From positions 1 through 15,150 of the forward strand of contig DISP01000189.1 in NCBI GenBank assembly GCA_002421995.1: a stretch of 15,150 nt of DNA. Direction: 5' to 3'. Under the pieces are notes generated by a model. It did not search any database, had not been told where the DNA came from, and saw nothing but the letters and a program-made list of their open reading frames with translations. The stretch is from Bacteroidales bacterium UBA6207. GTDB lineage: Bacteria > Bacteroidota > Bacteroidia > Bacteroidales > F082. The position numbers were made by a program, and so were the translations under genes. This document shows, in pieces, positions 5,824 through 11,528 of this stretch. Every line of letters begins with the position of its first letter. The first letter of the stretch is position 1.

Positions 5824-7161
5824 ATGAATTACGACGAAAGATTACAACATGTGGCGGTGCTGGGTGCTGCCGGCAAAATGGGCAGCGGAATTTTACTGCT
5901 CACCGCAGTGGAGATGGCCGACCTGAGCCTGAAACCCGAAAACAAGGGCAAGACCTTTGTACTCAATGCCATTGACCTCAGTGATGAAAACCTGGCCGGT
6001 ATCATGGACTATCTGCGCGTGCAGATTCTTAAAATGGCTGAGAAAAAACTTATCTGGCTGCGCCAGATGTATGCCGATCGCGCCGATCTGATTGATAATG
6101 ACGAGATCATCAACCAATACATCACCGACGCCATGCGCATCGTGCGGCCAACAACTGCCATCGAAGCTGCATACCGCGCCAAACTTGTGTTTGAAGCTGT
6201 GAGCGAAAACAGGGCTTTGAAAGTGAAGCTTCTGAGCCAGATTGACAAAAACAATCCCAACAAACCCTGGTTTTTCACAAACACATCTTCAGTGCCGATT
6301 CACTTGATTGAAGAGGAGGCGGAGCTGACAGGCAGGGTTCTCGGATTCCATTTCTACAACCCGCCAGCTATACAGAAGCTTGTTGAACTTATCGTGACAC
6401 CAAACACGCTTCCCGAAACACAGGCTTTTGCACTTGACTATGCCAAAGCGCTCAAAAAAGTGGTGGTGCCAAGCAACGACTTTGCCGGTTTCATCGGCAA
6501 CGGCCATTTCATGCGCGACGCCCTCTATGGCATCAACAAGGCGTTGGAACTCGCTGCCGGACGTCCTTTTGCCGAAGCTGTTTATATCGTCAACAAAGTG
6601 ACACAGGACTACCTTGTGAGGCCGATGGGTATCTTTCAATTGATTGATTACGTGGGTGTTGATGTTGTTCAGTTTATCATGAACGTGATGAACCCTTTCC
6701 TCAAAGATGAAGACCTCCACAGCAAGCTGCTCGATCAAATGATGGAATTGGGTGTGAAAGGCGGCCAGTTGCCAAGCGGCGCGCAGAAAGACGGTTTTTT
6801 AAAATATGAGAAAGGTGCGGTGGTTGCTGTTTACGATCCTGCAACAAAATCATATATCGAAACAGCCACTTTTGCAACTGCTTGCGATGCCTGGCTGGGA
6901 GCCATGCCAGACGTCTGGAAGCCTTGGAAATCAGCCATCAAAATTGCAGATAAGGACAGCCACTTCACACAATGGTTTGCCACACTCAAAATTTTCGGAA
7001 GCAATGGAGCTGCTCTCGCAATGGCCTACGGCAAAAACTCCGATGCCATCGGACGCAAACTTGTGTCTGATGGGGTGGCACACAACGAAGCTGATGTGAA
7101 TACAGTTATGCTGACAGGCTTCTTCCACGCCTACGGCCCTGTGAATGTGTATTTCGTTTAA
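5824..7161 (+). CDS. 3-hydroxyacyl-CoA dehydrogenase, long variant
   Basis: The product (445 residues) should oxidise 3-hydroxyacyl-CoA to 3-ketoacyl-CoA with NAD. The N-terminal Rossmann turn is G14-AAG-KMG20, a GxxGxxG version of the family's GxGxxG. All catalytic positions of human HADH align with identical spacing: S155 (NTSS, human S137), H176 (GFHFYNP, H158), E188 (KLVE, E170) and N226 (AGFIGN, N208). The segment 30-125 holds more sequence than usual, including a helical stretch at about 60-100. Residues from about 320 to 445 extend beyond the normal roughly 280-310-residue enzyme and match no domain I recognise, though 392-440 (GSNGAALAMAYGKNSDAIG) is well structured. The extension is neither a crotonase nor a second HADH domain. 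It sits 18 nt after the hydratase and 18 nt before the thiolase, so co-translation in one pathway is very likely. Confidence 0.9.
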   Translation: MNYDERLQHVAVLGAAGKMGSGILLLTAVEMADLSLKPENKGKTFVLNAIDLSDENLAGIMDYLRVQILKMAEKKLIWLRQMYADRADLIDNDEIINQYITDAMRIVRPTTAIEAAYRAKLVFEAVSENRALKVKLLSQIDKNNPNKPWFFTNTSSVPIHLIEEEAELTGRVLGFHFYNPPAIQKLVELIVTPNTLPETQAFALDYAKALKKVVVPSNDFAGFIGNGHFMRDALYGINKALELAAGRPFAEAVYIVNKVTQDYLVRPMGIFQLIDYVGVDVVQFIMNVMNPFLKDEDLHSKLLDQMMELGVKGGQLPSGAQKDGFLKYEKGAVVAVYDPATKSYIETATFATACDAWLGAMPDVWKPWKSAIKIADKDSHFTQWFATLKIFGSNGAALAMAYGKNSDAIGRKLVSDGVAHNEADVNTVMLTGFFHAYGPVNVYFV

Positions 7162-7179
7162 TCCTATAGTAGAAGAACC

Positions 7180-8418
7180 ATGAGAAAAAAAATATATATG
7201 GCCGCAGGTGCCAACACCATTTCGATGGGTACCGGACGCAAAGAATTCAACCCGCGCAAAGAACGTCCGGGCCTCGAACACTACATCAGCGAAGCCGGTA
7301 AAGGTGCGTTGGCCCAGATCACCGGCCCTCAAAACATTGATGAGGTATATATTGGCAATTTCGCCGCTGAAAGATTCAACAAACAAGGACACACCGGCGG
7401 TTTTGCCGGCATGATTGATCCTGTATTGGAATTCAAACCCTCCATGCGTGTTGAAGGCGCTTGCGGATCGGGAGGCCTCGCAGTTGTTTCTGCCATCAGA
7501 TCAATCCTTGCTGAAACATCAGAGGTGAGTCTGGCGCTTGGCTTCGAAGTGCAAAACACCGTCAAAGCGATATATGGCGCCGATATTCTTGCTACAGCAG
7601 GTTGGGCCAAAAAACGCAAAGCCGGTCATGCCTATTTCTTCCCGGGTCAGTTTTCTGACCGTGCCGGTGTCTATTATGAAAAATACGGAAAAGACTATGC
7701 CCGCAAAGGGATGGGACGCTGGTTTCGCAACGCCATTGAAAATGCCCGTCTTGACCCTACTGCGCAGGAATACCACAACACCGTGCCCGACCTGGAAACT
7801 GCCTATGGGCAGGCCCCACCAAACGGAAAATACTTTGTGGATCACCTCAACTTCTACGACTGCTCCAAGGTATCAGATGGTGCTTCATCCATCGTGGTGG
7901 CATCGGAAGAAGGCTTGAAAAAACTTGGCATCAACAAAAAAGATGCTGTCGAAGTGATTGGTTTTGCGCAGCTTACGCGCAACATCACCAACGATCCGCC
8001 CAATCCGGTTGAAATGACAACCATTGCCAAAACAGCTGCGCTCGCGCTCAAAAATGCCGGCATCACCATTGAGCAGGTTGGAACAGCTGAGGTACACGAC
8101 TGCTTCAGCATTGCAGGGATTCTGGTAGTGGAAGCTCTCGGACTTGCAGCACCCGGAAAAGGCGCTGAGTTTGTAGCCAACGGCAACACTGCCCGTGATG
8201 GTATTTTACCGATAAACACCACCGGCGGACTCATTGGCTGGGGCCATCCAACTGGTGGAACAGGTGTGCATCAGGCTGTTACCATCTGGCAACAACTTAC
8301 CGGAAAAGCCGGTGCAGCTCAAATTAACATGAACGCCGAACGTCCTTACGGCTTATCCATCAATATGGGTGGGGATGATGTAACTGTCGTTGCAATTGTC
8401 TATAAACGCGCTGAATAA
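7180..8418 (+). CDS. Thiolase, SCP2-type (acetyl-CoA acyltransferase)
   Basis: The 412-residue enzyme should cleave 3-ketoacyl-CoA with CoA to acetyl-CoA plus a shortened acyl-CoA, or condense in the reverse direction. The nucleophile is C95 in VEGACGSGG. The HDCF motif (H306-D307-C308-F309) takes the place of the NEAF motif of classical thiolases, which marks the SCP2/SCP-x branch. GHPTGGTG with H356 is the conserved catalytic histidine. The C-terminus (AERPYGLSINMGGDD) lacks the CxGGG cysteine of biosynthetic thiolases. C308 is expected to serve as the second cysteine, as in SCP2 thiolases. Archaeal relatives usually sit beside a DUF35 partner for mevalonate synthesis; none is here, and the hydratase and dehydrogenase upstream point instead to acyl-CoA breakdown or fermentation. 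It is the last gene of the operon, followed by a terminator 16 nt after the stop codon. A purine-rich AGAAGAA lies just before the ATG. Confidence 0.92.
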   Translation: MRKKIYMAAGANTISMGTGRKEFNPRKERPGLEHYISEAGKGALAQITGPQNIDEVYIGNFAAERFNKQGHTGGFAGMIDPVLEFKPSMRVEGACGSGGLAVVSAIRSILAETSEVSLALGFEVQNTVKAIYGADILATAGWAKKRKAGHAYFFPGQFSDRAGVYYEKYGKDYARKGMGRWFRNAIENARLDPTAQEYHNTVPDLETAYGQAPPNGKYFVDHLNFYDCSKVSDGASSIVVASEEGLKKLGINKKDAVEVIGFAQLTRNITNDPPNPVEMTTIAKTAALALKNAGITIEQVGTAEVHDCFSIAGILVVEALGLAAPGKGAEFVANGNTARDGILPINTTGGLIGWGHPTGGTGVHQAVTIWQQLTGKAGAAQINMNAERPYGLSINMGGDDVTVVAIVYKRAE

Positions 8419-8433
8419 TAAGCTAATATCATC

Positions 8434-8474
8434 AAAAAAGCCATCATCTGCTTCTGCAAGATGATGGCTTTTTT
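8434..8474. terminator. Bidirectional intrinsic terminator
   Basis: Stem AAAAAAGCCATCATCT (8434-8449) pairs perfectly with AGATGATGGCTTTTTT (8459-8474) around a 9-nt loop that can partly close with TGC/GCA. The A-run on one side and the T-run on the other give a U-tract on either strand. It sits between the convergent thiolase (ends 8418) and aldehyde dehydrogenase (ends 8494), so it should stop both operons. Confidence 0.92.
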
Positions 8475-8493
8475 ATTGTGGGTTATTTCCCTT

Positions 8494-10050
8494 TTACAAA
8501 ACAAATTTGATGCCTTGCGCAAAAGGAAGCTCAGTGCTGAAGTTGATGGTATTGGTTTGACGGCGCATATACACCTTCCAGGCATCGGAGCCCGACTCGC
8601 GTCCGCCTCCCGTGTCTTTCTCGCCGCCAAAAGCACCTCCGATTTCGGCTCCTGATGTGCCGATGTTTACATTGGCAATGCCGCAATCCGATCCTTCGTG
8701 CGAGAGGAAACGCTCTGTTTCGAGCAGATCAGAGCTGAAAATCGCTGATGAAAGCCCTTGAGGCACAGCGTTGTGCATGGCAATCGCTTCGTCAAGTGTG
8801 TCATATTTCATCAGGTAGAGAATCGGAGCAAAGGTTTCTTCCTGTACGATATGGTAATGATTTTCTGCTTCGGCCAAAACAGGAACAACATAACATCCTG
8901 ATTCGTAGCCTTTACCACTTAATACATCACCGCCATAGATCACTTTTCCGCCTTCCTTCAGCAATTGTTCCTGGGCATAAACAAAAGCCTCGACCGCGCC
9001 ACGGTCAATCAGTGGCCCGACAAGGGTGTTTGGATCAAGTGGACAGCCGATGCGAATTTGTTTGTAAGCATTGACTAATTTTTCTTTAAAAGCATCATAA
9101 ACCGAACTGTGGATGATGAGGCGGCGGGTGGTGGTGCAGCGCTGACCGGCAGTGCCGACAGCACCAAAAACAGTGGCCATGAGTGCCATGTCGAGATTGG
9201 CTTTATCGGAGATGATAATGGCATTGTTGCCACCCAACTCAAGAAGGGTACGCCCCAGGCGTTCGCCTACGATACGTGCTACCCTTCTGCCAACAGCAAC
9301 ACTTCCTGTGCAGCTGATGAGCGGAAGGCGCTTGTCGGCCAGAAAATTGTCGCCGATATGTTTGGAACTCCCGATGATGAGGTTGGTAACACCTTCAGGA
9401 ACATTGTTGCTTTTCAATACATCGCCAATGATATTGTGGATGGCCACAGCACAAAGCGGCACCTTGCTCGAAGGCTTCCAAACAACAACATTTCCAGTCA
9501 CAAGAGCCAGCATTGCATTCCATGCCCACACTGCAACAGGAAAGTTAAATGCGGTGATTACGCCTACCACTCCAAGCGGATGGTATTGGTCGTACATGCG
9601 ATGGCGAGGTCGTTCGCTGTGCATGGTTGAACCGTAAAGCTGCCGTGAGATGCCGAGTGCAAAGTCTGCAATATCAATCATTTCCTGCACCTCGCCTAGT
9701 CCTTCCTGGTAAATTTTACCCATTTCGTAGCTCACAAGTGTGCCGAGGTCTTCTTTATGGCGTCGAAACGCCTCGCCAAGCTGACGCACAATATCTCCCC
9801 GTTTTGGGGCGGGCATCATCCTCCAGCTTTTGAAAGCTTCCTGGGCTTGTTCCATAATCATTTCGTAGTCGTCCCAGCTTCCCTGCCGAACGCTGGCAAT
9901 ATGTTGGCCATCGCAGGAGGCTGTGCTGTGCAGCAGTTCGCCGGTGGTTTCGAGCCAAACACTTCCGGTGCTTGCGCCTTGATTGATTTCTTTGATTCCG
10001 AGGCGCTCAAGTGCCGGACGGATATCACATGTTGGACAAATTGTTTTCAT
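8494..10050 (-). CDS. ALDH7-type (antiquitin-like) aldehyde dehydrogenase
   Basis: An NAD(P)-dependent cytoplasmic aldehyde dehydrogenase of 518 residues. Catalytic C305 (AGQRCTTTRR), general base E271 (LELGGNN), N169 (AFNFP) and cofactor-binding E405 (EETFAP) are all present. The C-terminal block GGEKDTGGGRESGSDAWK (475-492) and the ELPFAQGIKF ending are characteristic of ALDH7/alpha-aminoadipic semialdehyde dehydrogenases, as is the arginine just before the catalytic cysteine. The likely physiological substrate is therefore 2-aminoadipate semialdehyde from lysine breakdown, or another semialdehyde. Start: ATG 10050 overlaps the upstream gene's stop by one base (TGATG). A TTG one codon earlier is possible but unnecessary. 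An unusual N-terminal stretch MKTICPTCDI precedes the normal family start (ALERLGI). It is the last gene of an operon with a WtpA-like binding protein and a ModE-like regulator, an unexpected context for this family. Confidence 0.93.
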   Translation of the reverse strand: MKTICPTCDIRPALERLGIKEINQGASTGSVWLETTGELLHSTASCDGQHIASVRQGSWDDYEMIMEQAQEAFKSWRMMPAPKRGDIVRQLGEAFRRHKEDLGTLVSYEMGKIYQEGLGEVQEMIDIADFALGISRQLYGSTMHSERPRHRMYDQYHPLGVVGVITAFNFPVAVWAWNAMLALVTGNVVVWKPSSKVPLCAVAIHNIIGDVLKSNNVPEGVTNLIIGSSKHIGDNFLADKRLPLISCTGSVAVGRRVARIVGERLGRTLLELGGNNAIIISDKANLDMALMATVFGAVGTAGQRCTTTRRLIIHSSVYDAFKEKLVNAYKQIRIGCPLDPNTLVGPLIDRGAVEAFVYAQEQLLKEGGKVIYGGDVLSGKGYESGCYVVPVLAEAENHYHIVQEETFAPILYLMKYDTLDEAIAMHNAVPQGLSSAIFSSDLLETERFLSHEGSDCGIANVNIGTSGAEIGGAFGGEKDTGGGRESGSDAWKVYMRRQTNTINFSTELPFAQGIKFVL

Positions 10051-11009
10051 CAATGTGTTTTGAATATTTGAGTTGATAAATTAAGTTCTTCAGGGTAAGC
10101 GCTTTCCGGATGTATAACCGGCGGAATGATTGGTTGCAAACCTGTTGCCTGCAACAGTGTTAATCCACGGGTGGCATCGAGCATAAAGTTCAAAAACAAA
10201 AATGCAGCACTTTTGTTGGGTGCATCCACAGGAATAGTGATCCCGTAGGTGATTGCTTCGCCTCTCAGTTGTGTGGTTTCGCCGGGTTTTGCTCCACGCA
10301 AATCAATACTTGCATTTGAATACCAATCATTTAGCTGTGGATTGCCTAAATTTAGAGAATCGCCGGGTTCAAGGAATTTCAAGCCATGCTGCACTGCCAC
10401 GCTTTTGTATATAAACAAATAGTCAATGCTTCCTGTTTCGAGCAGGGCAATGAGGTCGGTTTCTTTGGGGCGCTGATGGTATTTCCCTTCCTCCAAAAGT
10501 GCAGAAGTAATTGTGCTGTCGTTGTTTAGGATCGAAAGCAGCTGCCAGATCATTCGTGTGCGGTATCCGCAAGGGTCGGCATCGGGGTCGGAAGCGCCAA
10601 TTTTAACTCCTTCTTTTCGCAACAAATCAAACCAGTTTTGGCTGTTGATGATGTCGGAGAAACGTGAGCGCTCATGATAAGCAATCCCGATGCGATTGGT
10701 GGCAAAATGCAGGTTGAAGTGCGCATATTGCGGGATGAGCAACTGATCAATGATCTGGTAGTCGGCAAGCGCCACGATGTCGGCCCGGCGGTGCATTTCA
10801 GTGATTTTTCTTGCTGATGCCAATGAGCCGGAAGCCTCTGTCAACACCATTATTTCGGGATGTTCCTTATTAAAGGCCTCCACCAGGCGTTTCATTGGAT
10901 AGGAGAGGCTTCCTGCATGAAAGACAACGAGTTGCTCTTTGCTTTTTTGACTGCATGAAGCAAGCAGTGCCAGTAATATGAGTACTGCAACTTTACGCAT
11001 ATCAGCCAT
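10050..11009 (-). CDS. wtpA: Molybdate/tungstate-binding lipoprotein (WtpA-type ABC substrate-binding protein)
   Basis: The 319-residue product should capture molybdate or tungstate outside the inner membrane for an ABC importer. Residues 5-19 form a lipoprotein signal (RKVAVLILLALLASC, lipobox LASC, acylated C19). The mature part follows the WtpA family closely: VVFHAGSLSYPMKRL (28-42), EASGSLASARKITEM (58-72), the ADIVALADY block (76-84), DPCGYR (145-150) and RGEAITYGITIP (249-260). In family structures two carboxylates join the metal sphere. D145 and E251 are the likely equivalents, although I infer this by motif and not by alignment. Start: ATG 11009 gives an 8-nt overlap with the regulator gene. 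ATG 11000, which begins MRKVAV and lies one base after that gene's TGA, is equally good. No permease (WtpB/ModB) or ATPase gene is next to it; the downstream gene is an aldehyde dehydrogenase. Confidence 0.9.
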   Translation of the reverse strand: MADMRKVAVLILLALLASCSQKSKEQLVVFHAGSLSYPMKRLVEAFNKEHPEIMVLTEASGSLASARKITEMHRRADIVALADYQIIDQLLIPQYAHFNLHFATNRIGIAYHERSRFSDIINSQNWFDLLRKEGVKIGASDPDADPCGYRTRMIWQLLSILNNDSTITSALLEEGKYHQRPKETDLIALLETGSIDYLFIYKSVAVQHGLKFLEPGDSLNLGNPQLNDWYSNASIDLRGAKPGETTQLRGEAITYGITIPVDAPNKSAAFLFLNFMLDATRGLTLLQATGLQPIIPPVIHPESAYPEELNLSTQIFKTH

Positions 11010-11382
11010 TGTTTAGCTTGTTGATAAAATCAGTATATGCAGCCTCAACGCTTTCATCAAATCTTTGCTGCAATGCCCGGTAAGCTTCGAGTAATTTAAT
11101 GGCCGAGCTTGTCAGGCTTGATTTTCCACCTTCTTTGCCACCTCGTTGTTTGACAAGCAGGGAATAACCAAGTATTTGCTCTGCTTCCGAAATCTGCCCC
11201 CAGGCCTTACGGTAACTCAGCCCCAGCGAATCAGCAGCCGACTTCAATGTTTCATGGTTTCTGATCGCTTCCAGCAACGCAAATATCTCTGACTGAATCT
11301 GCCCATGACCTACAAGACCAGATAACCAAATCTTGTAGTTTAAAAAAACATCCGAACGCGAAGGTCGAGGCGGTTTATCCAT
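11002..11382 (-). CDS. ModE-type winged-helix regulator, DNA-binding domain only
   Basis: The 126-residue protein consists of just the LysR-like winged helix found at the N-terminus of ModE. Recognition-helix region TLKSAADSLGLSYRKAW (45-61) is followed by GYSLLVKQRGGKEGGKSSLT (72-91), the wing that in ModE proteins reads close to RxGGxxGGG-LT. The C-terminal Mop/TOBE domains that bind molybdate in E. coli ModE are absent, so how it senses metal is open. Single-domain ModE-like proteins of this kind are widespread. It opens the operon and overlaps the binding-protein gene by 8 nt. A ModE-like palindrome lies 30 bp upstream of its ATG, so autoregulation of the whole operon is likely. ATG 11382 is the chosen start; a TACTTTTG promoter element ends 12 bp before it. 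Confidence 0.88.
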   Translation of the reverse strand: MDKPPRPSRSDVFLNYKIWLSGLVGHGQIQSEIFALLEAIRNHETLKSAADSLGLSYRKAWGQISEAEQILGYSLLVKQRGGKEGGKSSLTSSAIKLLEAYRALQQRFDESVEAAYTDFINKLNNG

Positions 11383-11393
11383 CCTTTTTATTG

Positions 11394-11401
11394 CAAAAGT
11401 A
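11394..11401 (-). promoter_or_regulatory. Promoter -7 element of the modE-like/wtpA/ALDH operon
   Basis: Read on the minus strand this is TACTTTTG, an exact TAnnTTTG match. It would place the transcript start a few bases before the ATG at 11382, so the leader would be very short. No clear TTG/TTTG upstream box is seen at the expected distance; that position lies inside the ModE-like palindrome. This fits a promoter whose activity is set by the bound regulator. Confidence 0.5.
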
Positions 11402-11411
11402 GAAATTTTAG

Positions 11412-11435
11412 CGATATGAAAAAATTTGCATAACG
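11412..11435. promoter_or_regulatory. Candidate ModE-like operator
   Basis: CGATATG (11412-11418) and CATAACG (11429-11435) form an inverted repeat matching at 6 of 7 positions across 10 bp. The CATAACGAT half resembles the TATAACGAT half-site of E. coli ModE operators. The palindrome begins 10 bp upstream of the TACTTTTG element, so it covers the place where the -33 box should be, as expected for a repressor site. It is shared by the spacer of divergent lacZ but is 67 bp upstream of the lacZ -7 box. Confidence 0.5.
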
Positions 11436-11473
11436 ATAATTATTCACCATCGTCGCCCATTTTTTTTGGCTGT

Positions 11474-11485
11474 TAAAACGTTTTA
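11474..11485. promoter_or_regulatory. Perfect palindrome TAAAACGTTTTA ahead of lacZ
   Basis: A 12-bp perfect palindrome with a central CpG, the general form of LacI/GalR-family operators (an A-rich arm, central CG, a T-rich arm). It ends 17 bp before the lacZ -7 element, so a bound protein would cover the -33 region. No LacI-family regulator gene is in the window. An AT-rich palindrome of this size can also arise by chance. Confidence 0.35.
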
Positions 11486-11502
11486 GAGAGGACAATATTT
11501 GG

Positions 11503-11510
11503 TAAGTTTG
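11503..11510 (+). promoter_or_regulatory. Promoter -7 element of lacZ
   Basis: TAAGTTTG fits TAnnTTTG exactly, 18 bp before the ATG at 11529. It implies a transcript start near 11516 and a leader of about a dozen bases. No good TTG/TTTG -33 box is present at the right distance; TTTT at 11481-11484 within the palindrome is the nearest candidate. An activator may therefore be needed. Confidence 0.5.
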
Positions 11511-11528
11511 CCTCAAATTGAATGTAAA

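Noticed and set aside
6289..7392. Minus-strand frames of about 150 codons opposite the dehydrogenase and thiolase
   Set aside because: They run across or within two confidently assigned genes and across their intergenic gap, with no recognisable protein family.
9109..9637. Two overlapping plus-strand frames (161 and 173 codons) opposite the aldehyde dehydrogenase
   Set aside because: They are antisense shadows of a gene with complete catalytic motifs; no start signal or domain.
10051..10053. TTG as first codon of the aldehyde dehydrogenase
   Set aside because: The following ATG at 10050 is a standard start and overlaps the upstream TGA as TGATG; the TTG adds only one residue.
11499..11528. 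In-frame TTG start ten codons upstream of lacZ
   Set aside because: It overlaps the TAAGTTTG promoter element and would place extra residues before a well-formed signal peptide.
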